IMG/VR virus record: IMGVR_UViG_3300015265_000001
Coordinates: 62,001 to 126,000 of that record
Source: a virus
Strand: one strand, 5' to 3'
DNA length: 64,000 nucleotides
Below the pieces are notes generated by a model that saw only the letters and a list, made by a program, of their open reading frames with translations, did no database searches and was not told the DNA's origin. The position numbers were made by a program, and so were the translations under genes. Of the stretch, positions 33,167 through 41,340 are shown one piece after another (the first letter of the stretch is position 1; each line of letters opens with the position of its first letter).

Positions 33167-33540
33167 CTGTTAAGTCCCATTTTATCCCTACACCGGGGAT
33201 CGAGCAACTGCCGCACTACTACTGCATCCAGAAACTGATCGAAGAACGTATCCGGTCGATTCTCCAGGGTGATTCGTTTGTGGACAAGTCCCACTTCCTG
33301 GTGACCAACTTCCTGCAAACCCCAACGACGTTCACCACCCCGGAACAGGTGAACAAGCACAACAACGAGATGGCCAAAACCATCCTCAAGACGTTCGAGG
33401 AGTTTGAAAAGACTCCGGAGTATCACGACGCCATTCTCCAGCTGAAGCCTTACGAGAATGCGATGTTCCAGATTGTTAGCACAACCTACGTGGGCGTTCA
33501 GGTGATGCTGACGATCGAGGACAAGGAACCGGTCAGTTAA
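33163..33540 (+). CDS. Unknown small protein
   Basis: This 125-residue protein overlaps the previous gene by four bases and shares one base with the next start (TAATG). It has a helical body (residues 20-95) and a C-terminal hairpin of strands, AMFQIVSTTYVGVQVMLTIED. The pattern resembles the protein at 6537-6848, so the two may be paralogues. The codons are more biased than those of its neighbours. No function is known. Confidence 0.65.
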   Translation: MTVKSHFIPTPGIEQLPHYYCIQKLIEERIRSILQGDSFVDKSHFLVTNFLQTPTTFTTPEQVNKHNNEMAKTILKTFEEFEKTPEYHDAILQLKPYENAMFQIVSTTYVGVQVMLTIEDKEPVS

Positions 33541-34082
33541 TGCTGTCCTTTATCCTTAAGCTCGATCCTGAAACCCGTGAGGAACTCTATTCGGATGTTG
33601 CGTTAGAGTTCCTTGACTTGATCATGCTGGAGGCAATTTTCGTTATCTTCCAGATGGCGAACCCATATGACTATCCACTGGTAGACGATATCGAATACCT
33701 AGCGGATGATCCGGATTCACAGTTTGAGGCTTCAGTAGAGTATCTGCTGGCAGTCTTGGCTGAAAAGAATCCACTGGACGGTATCGTGTTGCCTAATCCC
33801 GATCTCGTGGAGTACGATCCAGGTTATCGAGACGCTATCATGTGCAAGTTGGGTGTTACGGTCGATGCATTCAGTGCAATGAACGACCCTTCTGAAATGG
33901 AGTCGATTAAGAGAATCTTGTCGCAGCCTGGTTTTAAGAAGCGGTTCAATTTTGCCACCCTGCATTTAAAGGATCGCGTTGTTTTCAACATTACGCCCAA
34001 TGCGTTAGATCAGTTAGGTATGCCCACCATTGGACCTACGGCTCCGATGTTAACCGGATTACCTATGTTACCCCCATGCTGA
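33540..34082 (+). CDS. Unknown acidic protein
   Basis: This 180-residue protein is strongly acidic and helical up to about residue 150, with a strand LHLKDRVVFNI near 143-153. It ends in a Pro/Met/Gly/Thr-rich disordered tail (PTIGPTAPMLTGLP). Translation is coupled to the preceding gene. The gene ends at a 17-base-pair terminator shared with the convergent polymerase fragment. No family recognised. Confidence 0.65.
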   Translation: MLSFILKLDPETREELYSDVALEFLDLIMLEAIFVIFQMANPYDYPLVDDIEYLADDPDSQFEASVEYLLAVLAEKNPLDGIVLPNPDLVEYDPGYRDAIMCKLGVTVDAFSAMNDPSEMESIKRILSQPGFKKRFNFATLHLKDRVVFNITPNALDQLGMPTIGPTAPMLTGLPMLPPC

Positions 34083-34087
34083 AACTG

Positions 34088-34144
34088 TATAACTCTACCA
34101 GCCCCGCAAAGGGCTGGTAGAGTTATATAACAGCTTTATTTTTT
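34088..34144. terminator. Bidirectional terminator, 17 bp stem
   Basis: TATAACTCTACCAGCCC pairs perfectly with GGGCTGGTAGAGTTATA around CGCAAA (34088-34127). TAACAGCTTTATTTTTTTGC follows. Confidence 0.85.
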
Positions 34145-34146
34145 TG

Positions 34147-35445
34147 CTATTTGACAGAAGTTTTGAGGTTCAACTTGGCGCGCTTACGACCCGCCTGGTG
34201 GTGAGCCTTCATACGTTGCAACATGAACTCAGTAGGAACCCGTACCACTTCCGCAGACAAACGAGCCGCCAGTTTACCCAGGCCTTCACCCAAGCACGTC
34301 TTGCAGTAGTTGCCGTCAGGCGACAAGCAGAACTGAGGAACCCGCATGTTGACTTTCTTGTTGATCAGGGTCTGGAACACTTCAGGAGTGATTGCCGTTA
34401 CCGTCTCGCCCTTCATGTAGAACCCGCCAATCCAACCACGGTTATCAGGTGTCAACATGATCGGCTCAGTACGAGGAGTACCACAGTCGATACCCTCTAC
34501 CTTGCCACGACCTACCAGACGCAGGGTTTCTTTCACCTGACTACCACCTTCACCGGTTGCCATGGAGCGAGAGTACGCACCTGCTACCGCGGCGTTGGTC
34601 TGAGCAACAACCTGTTCAGGGTCAAGACCTTCATCCAGACTGCGAGGCAATGCAATCCAGCCGTTACCCGAAGGATCTTCTTCAATACCGAACGCAATGA
34701 ACATACGCTTACGCGCGGTACTGATGAACTTGTCGTTGATGAAGAAGTTCTTGCTCTTGCCTTTGAGCATCTCTTCCCGGTCCATTTGAACCAGTTCTTC
34801 AACGGCCGCTGTAAAGGCTACAGCGTCGTTCATCTTGCCTTCGGCCTTCAGCTTGGCAAAGAGTTCAGCTTTGCGCTTAAGCACCGCAGGAGAGACCGAG
34901 AGGGCATCTACGCCACCAGGTTTAACAAAGAACGAACCCAACCCTTCCAGATAGTAGCAGTTCTCAGTAAACTTCAAGCAGTCGTCCACAGAAGCCTTGT
35001 CGTCAGGAACCGACTCCCCTTCCTTGGGATTATCGACCATGAGTCGACTGATATGTCCTTCAATCAACTTCTTGGTAAAGCCCTGATTAACATAATCCAC
35101 TTTACCCTTGAACGGCTCCCACCAGAGGACGATGTTGAACAGCATCAAACCAAAGGTGGATTCCATCGCTACACCCTTGAGCACAGGGTGGAAGTCACCA
35201 GGGAAGGAATACTTGTCATCCATGACAGCAAATGGTTCGTTCACATTGCCGTCGAGCTGAACCTGTTTGCCATCGATCATGGCGTGGAACTTACCGCCTT
35301 CTACAAAGACAGCTCCCGGTACGTGTTTAAAGAGTCCGGATGATTCCTCGTCTTCAAACTGGATCGAGATGATCGACTGTACTGAGGCTTTGTAGGTATA
35401 ACCCAGGTCGTTAAACCAATGCTTCAAGTAGTCAAGTTTATTCAT
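34147..35445 (-). CDS. RNA polymerase beta-prime, C-terminal fragment (second, likely virion enzyme)
   Basis: The 432-residue protein has a complete beta-prime C-terminal zinc site: Cys321 in GIDCGTPRTEPIMLTP, then Cys373, Cys381 and Cys384 (FCLSPDGNYCKTCLG). This mirrors E. coli DDCGTHEGIMMTP and SCDTDFGVCAHCYG. The segment before Cys321 (TGEGGSQVKETLRLVGRG) sits where the trigger-loop end should be. It clearly parallels the fragment at 28298-30292 but is shorter and diverged, so the phage encodes two polymerases. By order it fits phiKZ gp80, part of the polymerase packaged in the virion. I use the ATG at 35445, which overlaps the upstream gene's stop; seven extra residues from 35466 are unlikely. 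Confidence 0.85.
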   Translation of the reverse strand: MNKLDYLKHWFNDLGYTYKASVQSIISIQFEDEESSGLFKHVPGAVFVEGGKFHAMIDGKQVQLDGNVNEPFAVMDDKYSFPGDFHPVLKGVAMESTFGLMLFNIVLWWEPFKGKVDYVNQGFTKKLIEGHISRLMVDNPKEGESVPDDKASVDDCLKFTENCYYLEGLGSFFVKPGGVDALSVSPAVLKRKAELFAKLKAEGKMNDAVAFTAAVEELVQMDREEMLKGKSKNFFINDKFISTARKRMFIAFGIEEDPSGNGWIALPRSLDEGLDPEQVVAQTNAAVAGAYSRSMATGEGGSQVKETLRLVGRGKVEGIDCGTPRTEPIMLTPDNRGWIGGFYMKGETVTAITPEVFQTLINKKVNMRVPQFCLSPDGNYCKTCLGEGLGKLAARLSAEVVRVPTEFMLQRMKAHHQAGRKRAKLNLKTSVK

Positions 35446-36343
35446 GGCTGAGATCCAGGGTACCAATCATCTTCTCAACTGCCAGCAAAGCCAGGTGATC
35501 AGTGATGACGTTATTGACAAGAACCAGGAGCTGCTCGCGAAGGGTATCGCTATTCAACTCACTGATGAGGTAAAGACCCATGACTTCTTTGCCGTAAGCG
35601 ATTTGGTTGTCCATTGACGGGTAGTCGAGGAGCTTAGCCAGATCCGGTTTAAAGAAGTTCAGGAGGGTCTCTACAGGGCTCCCTACGCGGCCGTTGTGGA
35701 TAACGTGCTCATACGCCAGGGTGCTCTCGATAAGACCCTTGTTGGCCCGTATACGCTTGATCAGGGTAATGGGGATACCTTCCTCTACATCACCGGTCAA
35801 GAGGTTGTCGCGGATAGCCTTTAAAGTTACCTCGCTAACATCTTGTAGTAGCAACTCGTAATTAACGAGAGAGACACTGTCACCCACGTATTTCTGGAAA
35901 ATCAGCAGAAACCGTTCCACAGGGGGGATGTCAACAGAATCCAGAATGTCACCCAGACCAATGACGTCTTCGTAGTGGTCCATATCGTGGAAGAAGTTAC
36001 CGACATTGATCAGCTCCTCAGCACGCTCGTGAGTGACCTCATCCAGGTTGATAATAAAACCAAGACGGGTCAACACATCGATTATATTGTTGGTGATCAG
36101 TTCGTAGATCTGTTTCTTTTTGAGGGGGGTATCAAAAGTTTCATCTACGAGGATTTCGGTGATGACGTTTTGCAACAGGGACTCGGGGACATTCAAAAGA
36201 ATTAAATTGAACCCGTCGGTCAATATTTTAGCTTGAGGGTCGGGGATAGAGGCCTTGAAGTCAACCCAAATACCACCGATGAGAGTAGCGGCGAGATCTT
36301 CATCCGCACCCATCACCACTACTTCGTCAGTCTCAATATTCAT
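35438..36343 (-). CDS. Unknown acidic helical protein
   Basis: This 301-residue leftward protein starts at the ATG at 36343, with AGGAAAG six bases upstream. The frame stays open much further upstream only as a shadow of the rightward gene at 36383. It is acidic, nearly all helical, with many Ile, Leu and Val (QIYELITNNIIDVLTRLGFIIN), and no membrane segment. Its stop overlaps the start of the second beta-prime fragment, so it may be co-made with the virion polymerase piece and possibly packaged with it. No family is recognised. Confidence 0.7.
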   Translation of the reverse strand: MNIETDEVVVMGADEDLAATLIGGIWVDFKASIPDPQAKILTDGFNLILLNVPESLLQNVITEILVDETFDTPLKKKQIYELITNNIIDVLTRLGFIINLDEVTHERAEELINVGNFFHDMDHYEDVIGLGDILDSVDIPPVERFLLIFQKYVGDSVSLVNYELLLQDVSEVTLKAIRDNLLTGDVEEGIPITLIKRIRANKGLIESTLAYEHVIHNGRVGSPVETLLNFFKPDLAKLLDYPSMDNQIAYGKEVMGLYLISELNSDTLREQLLVLVNNVITDHLALLAVEKMIGTLDLSHE

Positions 36344-36382
36344 TGGGGCTTTCCTACCGTTAGTTAACCAGGGAATCATAGC

Positions 36383-37165
36383 ATGAGCACTAAGCAAGTA
36401 CAAAAGAAAGCCAAACGCGCCCAGGCCTCCAAACAGAAAAAGAAACGGGCCAACGTGGAGCGTAACAGCATTCAGTTCAACCTGGGTCGTCGTGAGATGG
36501 CGCGTATCGCCAAGACCCCTGAAGGTATCCAGGCAGCCGAAGCCAAGCTGCGTTACGACATCGCCACCAAGGGCGTGCTGCAAACGGCACTCGACCTGAA
36601 GAAGGATTTCGAGAAGACCAAGGAAAAGCTGAACAACATCGAGGTGCTGAAAGGCATCAACCAGATGATCCCAATCCTGGGTAACATCCACGGTGTGGTT
36701 GAAGTCACCAGCAAACTCGTCGACATGAAGAAGACCACCCTGACCTCCGAAGAGCAGGGCATGATCGACGAATACGATCGCAAGGTTGTGGGTATCGCTG
36801 AAGACATCCACGCGATCTTCGAGTTCATCAACAAAGAACAAGAAGTCGAAGAGTACATCGAAATCTTCATGCACTACACCGACCTCCTGGCCGAAGTGAC
36901 CGAGTTCAGCATTCCTGAGCTGATGGAAAAGGTGCTGCGTCCTCGCGAAGAAATCATCAACGAGTACGTGCGCGAACACAAACACGAAGGCGAAGACAAC
37001 TACACCTTCGGCATGCGCCTGCACGGCGAGCGTATCACCCGCGTCCAAGCGGTGTACCGCACCCTTCCGGCCGGTGAAGTTCCGTCTTCTGTCAAGAAAC
37101 CAATCGAAGGCACCATTCTTCCTGAAGATGCTTTCGAAGACATCGGCGCCAAACAAGTCAACTAA
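36383..37165 (+). CDS. Abundant basic-to-acidic coiled-coil protein
   Basis: This 260-residue protein has a very basic N-terminus with KKAKRAQASKQKKKRA (residues 8-23), able to contact DNA or RNA, followed by long amphipathic helices. The codons are extremely biased, as in the shell gene, so it should be very abundant. It diverges from its leftward neighbour across 39 bases, and CAGGGA precedes the ATG. It precedes a 576-residue gene by 22 bases in the same transcript. A virion or scaffold role is plausible but unproven. Confidence 0.7.
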   Translation: MSTKQVQKKAKRAQASKQKKKRANVERNSIQFNLGRREMARIAKTPEGIQAAEAKLRYDIATKGVLQTALDLKKDFEKTKEKLNNIEVLKGINQMIPILGNIHGVVEVTSKLVDMKKTTLTSEEQGMIDEYDRKVVGIAEDIHAIFEFINKEQEVEEYIEIFMHYTDLLAEVTEFSIPELMEKVLRPREEIINEYVREHKHEGEDNYTFGMRLHGERITRVQAVYRTLPAGEVPSSVKKPIEGTILPEDAFEDIGAKQVN

Positions 37166-37187
37166 CCATTACGCAAGGAAGTAGTAC

Positions 37188-38918
37188 ATGAGTACCGATC
37201 TCCCTCAAGATCCACTGGAACAAGATTCGCCGGCTGAAGTTGTAGCCGCAAAACCTGCTCCAGCTCCAGCACCTACCTATCGTGATGTGCATACTGCTGC
37301 CAACACCACGATGAAAGAACGACTGGTCCCTGAAAACGAAGTCATCCGTGACCTCACCGAAGAAGAGCGCCGTGACGGCGGTTTCCTGACGGTTTTCCTG
37401 GGTAACCGTAAAGAAGACATCCTCAAGGCCCAAGGTCTGATCGGTCGCTGGTTGGCTTACAGCGGCGCCAAGGCGGTGTTCGATGAAGAGCGCATGCCTG
37501 AATCGGTGTTCAAGAAGGCCGAAGCGGATTGGCTTCAATTCATCGAAGCAACCTTCCCTGGTAAAAGTTCTGACGAAGTGTCTACTCACGCCAGTGAGCT
37601 GTACGCCTTCATGTCGGAAGTCCAGGACGAACTGAAGATCCGCACCACGATCCTCAATGAGGCTGGTGTGTCCAACGTCTCCAACCGTGGTGGTGTGGTT
37701 ACTGGCGACATCGTGGGTAAGAAACCTTCGGCCTCGACCAAGGGCTTCTCGCATCGTGAGAACATGCGTCGTCGTGCTGCTCGTAAAACCTCGAGCGGTT
37801 CTGACAAGCTGTCTTACGACGTGCTGTGCCGTGACTCGTTTGCACTGTTCGCCTTCTCGCGTACCAACCATACCGAGATGGGTTCTCTGATCAACGACAT
37901 CCGTCGCACCATTACCGGCTACGTTCAGCAGATCGGTAACAACAGTGCTGTGTTGGCACGTATCGCTTCGATCCGGGTAATCTGGAACTTCATTGCGAAA
38001 CGCATCACCAACGCCAGCGTAACGGATCTGGCAGACTTCAACCAGCTCGCCAACGTGATCCTGTTGACGGACATGGATGCGATCATCACTGCGCTGATCG
38101 AGTCCACCAACAGCAAGGGTATCAACCTGAACCTGCGCTGCTTGTCTGGCAGCTGTGACTGGGAAGCCTTCAACCTGGTGCAGGCGTCGAAGCTGCTGCG
38201 TCAACGTCACCACATCACGTCTGACGAAGATGAAGCTATCTACGCCAACCTGATCAACGGCCACGCCAAGTACACCATGGAAGAAACTCGTGCGATGAGC
38301 CGTGCTTCGACCTATGGTCTGGAAAGCAACCGCGTCTACAACGACGATCGTTCGATGTACCTGGAATGCGCTCCGCCTACTCTGGCTGAAGCCTTTGCTG
38401 CGTTCGACTTCTTCATCGGCGAAATCAACCCTGAGCTGGCCGAGATCCGCACCAAGGTCATCGACCCGGCGGAATACCAGACCCAGGTCACGATGGTCCA
38501 CAACAACCTCGGTTCTACCGAGTTTATCCACTGGGTGCAGAAGCAAGTTGACCTGCCGGCGGAAAACACCGACGAGGAAGAAACCGTATTCCTCCGCAGT
38601 GAGATTCCGGATGCTGAGTTCAACGGCGGTCTGATGGACGTGCTGCGCGACCAGGAAGACCTCAACCGCAACCTGGTCAAGTTCGTCCTGAACAAGACGC
38701 CGTACATGTCGCGTACCTTTATGGGTGTGCGTAACTACGTGTGTCCGAAGTGCCGGAAGAACATGGGTGACCTGGAAGACCCTGAAGGTCTGCTGGATCG
38801 GAAGTTGGGCTACACCCCAATCGACCCTGTTATGAGTTTTTTTACCCTCACCCAGTGGGCAATCCTCAAGCAGACGTCCGTACAAAGCAAAGTCAAGTCC
38901 GAAGCCCTCTCGGAATAA
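37188..38918 (+). CDS. Probable virion protein with C-terminal Cys pair; possible frameshift
   Basis: This 576-residue protein has a disordered Ala/Pro-rich front (about 15-32), a basic patch, FSHRENMRRRAARKTSSG (about 186-203), a long helical body, and a C-terminal CPKC pair (about residue 522). AAGGAA precedes the ATG. Near its end, codons AGT TTT TTT ACC create the heptamer T TTT TTT (38837-38843) in the right phase for a -1 slip. The -1 frame is open from 38771 to 39391, where the next coding segment lies. Zero-frame codons after the heptamer remain well chosen, so the normal stop is used at least mostly. Function unknown. Confidence 0.7.
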   Translation: MSTDLPQDPLEQDSPAEVVAAKPAPAPAPTYRDVHTAANTTMKERLVPENEVIRDLTEEERRDGGFLTVFLGNRKEDILKAQGLIGRWLAYSGAKAVFDEERMPESVFKKAEADWLQFIEATFPGKSSDEVSTHASELYAFMSEVQDELKIRTTILNEAGVSNVSNRGGVVTGDIVGKKPSASTKGFSHRENMRRRAARKTSSGSDKLSYDVLCRDSFALFAFSRTNHTEMGSLINDIRRTITGYVQQIGNNSAVLARIASIRVIWNFIAKRITNASVTDLADFNQLANVILLTDMDAIITALIESTNSKGINLNLRCLSGSCDWEAFNLVQASKLLRQRHHITSDEDEAIYANLINGHAKYTMEETRAMSRASTYGLESNRVYNDDRSMYLECAPPTLAEAFAAFDFFIGEINPELAEIRTKVIDPAEYQTQVTMVHNNLGSTEFIHWVQKQVDLPAENTDEEETVFLRSEIPDAEFNGGLMDVLRDQEDLNRNLVKFVLNKTPYMSRTFMGVRNYVCPKCRKNMGDLEDPEGLLDRKLGYTPIDPVMSFFTLTQWAILKQTSVQSKVKSEALSE

Positions 38919-38992
38919 TCGAAAGGGTCAACAATCGAATACCTTTCAGCCCTGTGTTCGTTCAGGTTAACAATAACCTCTTGGGTAAGTCC

Positions 38993-39391
38993 ATGTCGGA
39001 AGTTACTCCGGAGGCTATGTCGTTTAACGAGTCCATGTTGCATGATTTGAACATGAACTACTACACCCCTGCCACCATGGATCCGTTCTCCTCAGTTGCT
39101 TACATTCCTGGGGAGAACGAGTTTTACCATGAGTGGTCGTTTAAATCTGTCGGCAAACGTTATGGGTATAACAAACTTCACGAGATCCTTCCTTTGAGGG
39201 ATTACATGGAGATGCCCATGTGTATGCTCGATGATTTGCTCACAGGGGTGACTGAGGGACGCGTGCAGCGAGATACCTTCGATAATCCACCTGATCCTTC
39301 CGGTAAGTCCAAGATGCCGAACATGAAGGATAGCAACAACGATCTGAAAGAAATAATGCGACAACTGGGTTTGGACAAAAAAATGCTTTAA
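38993..39391 (+). CDS. Unknown protein, possibly made by -1 frameshift
   Basis: The 132-residue segment from the ATG at 38993 (MSEVTPEAMSFNESML) has good codon use, but its ribosome site is poor. A later ATG at 39017 has GGAGG only two bases away. The frame is open upstream through the overlap with the previous gene. Either it starts weakly on its own, or it is reached by -1 slippage at 38837-38843, giving an extended form of the 576-residue protein. The product is acidic at first and ends Lys-rich. No family recognised. Confidence 0.55.
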   Translation: MSEVTPEAMSFNESMLHDLNMNYYTPATMDPFSSVAYIPGENEFYHEWSFKSVGKRYGYNKLHEILPLRDYMEMPMCMLDDLLTGVTEGRVQRDTFDNPPDPSGKSKMPNMKDSNNDLKEIMRQLGLDKKML

Positions 39392-39404
39392 CTACCGCCT
39401 GCCT

Positions 39405-39440
39405 CCAGGGTCCCTCCGGGCCCTGGGGGTATGGCCGTAT
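39405..39440 (+). terminator. GC-rich hairpin
   Basis: CCAGGG-T-CCC pairs with GGG-CCCTGG (39405-39426), followed by GGGTATGGCCGTATTTTATG. The T run is weak. Further on, ACCATTT-T-AAATGGT (39452-39466) is a perfect palindrome in the leader of the next gene. Confidence 0.5.
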
Positions 39441-39483
39441 TTTATGCTGAAACCATTTTAAATGGTAGCCTATAACTCTCTAC

Positions 39484-39497
39484 GAAAGGGCCCTTTC
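39484..39497 (+). promoter_or_regulatory. Self-complementary ribosome-binding site
   Basis: GAAAGGGCCCTTTC is a perfect 14-base palindrome directly abutting the ATG at 39498. Its left half contains the only ribosome-site-like purines (GAAAGGG), so translation could be limited by pairing between transcripts or with upstream sequence; a 14-base palindrome without a loop cannot fold tightly on itself. Confidence 0.35.
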
Positions 39498-40133
39498 ATG
39501 AGCAAAAATGATTACACGCCACCTGAGAGCGAAGATCTCAGTGGTGAAGAGACCCCAGCGGTCGCTGCTAAATCCGCAGCACCGGCTCCTCTCATTCTCG
39601 CCAATACCGCGCCAAAAGAAACTGCTCCTGCCGAGGCTACTTTCCAGGCAGAGCCGCTGGTCATCAACGTTGCCAAGATGGTTAACGCCAAAGGCGATGC
39701 GACCACCGACGTTATGGTTGCGCGTATCAACCGTCACGTGGAATTCCTGGCAGGGCGTAAGCGCTTCAAGGACAAGAAGGAAGAGCAGGACGAACAGATC
39801 AGTTTCATCGAGACGATCGGTAACTCCATGCGCCTGGACTTCGAACAGTTCGCCATCGTTACCGACGACCTGCTCACCGTCGTCCGCGCCAACCCCGAAG
39901 TGTTCTCCGGTGGTCTGGCCTTCCGTTACACCGTCGGTCTGGACAAGAAATATCCGGCTCAGGCCATTCGCCTGTACCACACGTACATTCAGTTCCTGAG
40001 CATGGTCGCCAAGAACTGGGAAGCGCGGTACAAGCTGAACTCGTTGATCGATCTGGCCAGTGTCATCACTGACCTCAATCGCAAGGGTAAGGAAAACGTT
40101 ACTCAGTACTTCCGCTACCTGACCAACGTGTAA
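39498..40133 (+). CDS. Unknown, probable virion-associated protein
   Basis: This 211-residue protein is taken from the ATG at 39498 (MSKNDYTPPESEDL) rather than the upstream frame start at 39462. It has a disordered acidic, Ala/Pro-rich front of about 60 residues and a helical, charged back with FKDKKEEQDEQISF near 95-108. Codon use is strongly biased. It lies before the first inner-body-type protein and is probably expressed with it. The 55-residue disordered front could be a removable or flexible region. Function unknown. Confidence 0.65.
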   Translation: MSKNDYTPPESEDLSGEETPAVAAKSAAPAPLILANTAPKETAPAEATFQAEPLVINVAKMVNAKGDATTDVMVARINRHVEFLAGRKRFKDKKEEQDEQISFIETIGNSMRLDFEQFAIVTDDLLTVVRANPEVFSGGLAFRYTVGLDKKYPAQAIRLYHTYIQFLSMVAKNWEARYKLNSLIDLASVITDLNRKGKENVTQYFRYLTNV

Positions 40134-40187
40134 CCACCCCCCACAGCCGTCAAATTCACACAACCCCTCCTTGCAAGGAAAGAACAA

Positions 40188-41273
40188 ATGGAATACGTAG
40201 AAGGCTCCTACCAACCTGATGGCGACGGCTTTGGTCTTCCCGATGTACCGCATGTCGAGATCATGTTCGAGGCCCTCAAAGACTCTGCCGATCAAATCGA
40301 CGCAGACGTGACGGGTACCGAATCCCTCTCCCTGACCCAGGCTCAGGTTTACGCTCAAGGCGTGCTGATGTCCGCTGGCGTTATCAGCGGTGCTCAAGTG
40401 ACCGGTAACGAAGGTGTGTTCTCCGCCATCGGCAACGGCTTCAAAGCGGTGTACGACTACATCGTTAAAACCTTCAAGTCCATCTGGGACTTCTTCTTCA
40501 GCCGTGACAGCGCCAAAGACGCTGAAGTGGCCAAAGAAGCCTGCAACGAAAACGCTGCTGAACTGCAAGCGGCTGTTTCGGGCACCCAGGACGAAGCCAC
40601 CGCTGACAAACAACTGAACGCGATGGCCGGCAACGTATCCGAAGGCACCGCCAAGGACATTGCTGCCGCGAAGAAGAAAGGCCTCAAAGAGAAGCGTGAC
40701 GCTGTCAAGGCCGCTCTGAAAGAAATGGGCAAGATGAACAAGAAGGCTCAGGCTACCCTGGCCAACGTTGTGGCTGCTGCTGTTAAGGCGAAGAAGGCGT
40801 TCCTCACCGCTTCTACCGCTGACGGTAGCGATAAAGAAAAGCAGGCCGCTGCTCACCTGTCGGGCAATACCGATTTCACCGACAACGCCGTCGATATGGC
40901 CGGTATGGTTACCAAGTTCATGACCCGCGACGCTCAGTTCCTGAGCAAGCTGGAAAAGGCTCCTACCATTACCGAGCCGGCCGCTGCGATCCAGTTCAGC
41001 AAAGACTGTGCCGCCAACATCGTGTCTCTGAAAGCGTTCTCCGACGAATTCAAGAACAAGAAGTCGGCTATCGACAAACTGCTGACCTCGGCCGAAGCGA
41101 AAATGAAGAAGGCCAAAGATGCGAAGGACAAATCTGAACTCCAGAAAGACATCGCCGCTCTGCGTGTGATCGTTGGTACTGGCGTGAAGGTGTCCAAGCT
41201 GATCGAAGCCAACTACACCCGCGTTACCGATGCGTCCAATGCCCTGAACAAGGTCTTTGGTATTGCTGCATAA
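40188..41273 (+). CDS. Inner-body-type virion protein with maturation site
   Basis: This 361-residue protein has an acidic front (1-75), then Gly73-Asn-Glu75|Gly76, then an aromatic amphipathic helix, VFSAIGNGFKAVYDYIV, and a long Lys/Ala-rich helical body. The same plan occurs in six other proteins here. In phiKZ the head protease cleaves capsid and inner-body proteins after Ser/Ala/Gly-X-Glu, so cutting after Glu75 is predicted. The mature part would be injected or stay within the head's inner body. Codons are highly biased, fitting an abundant virion protein. The assignment is by pattern, not direct comparison. Confidence 0.7.
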   Translation: MEYVEGSYQPDGDGFGLPDVPHVEIMFEALKDSADQIDADVTGTESLSLTQAQVYAQGVLMSAGVISGAQVTGNEGVFSAIGNGFKAVYDYIVKTFKSIWDFFFSRDSAKDAEVAKEACNENAAELQAAVSGTQDEATADKQLNAMAGNVSEGTAKDIAAAKKKGLKEKRDAVKAALKEMGKMNKKAQATLANVVAAAVKAKKAFLTASTADGSDKEKQAAAHLSGNTDFTDNAVDMAGMVTKFMTRDAQFLSKLEKAPTITEPAAAIQFSKDCAANIVSLKAFSDEFKNKKSAIDKLLTSAEAKMKKAKDAKDKSELQKDIAALRVIVGTGVKVSKLIEANYTRVTDASNALNKVFGIAA

Positions 41274-41288
41274 GCGTCGATCGTGAAT

Positions 41289-41340
41289 ATAAGCTCTCCT
41301 ACTCCTTTACGGGAGTAGGAGAGCTTATAGCTGCTTTACG
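41289..41340. terminator. Bidirectional terminator with CTTATAGCTGC element
   Basis: A perfect 17-base-pair stem, ATAAGCTCTCCTACTCC with its complement (41289-41305 and 41312-41328), around TTTACG. The sequence continues TATAGCTGCTTTA into the stop of the convergent polymerase gene. Confidence 0.8.

Noticed and set aside
36344-37156. N-terminal extension of the leftward gene ending at 35438
   Set aside because: The frame stays open only because it is antisense to the highly biased gene at 36383-37165; a good ribosome site supports the start at 36343.
37158-38885. A 575-codon reverse-strand frame
   Set aside because: Shadow of the 576-residue rightward gene; composition is typical of antisense reading and no start signal is present.
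38855-38992. GTG at 38855 as start of the gene ending at 39391
   Set aside because: It lies deep in the preceding gene without a ribosome site, and the overlapped codons (CGA, ATA, AGG) look unselected; frameshift or a later ATG is more likely.
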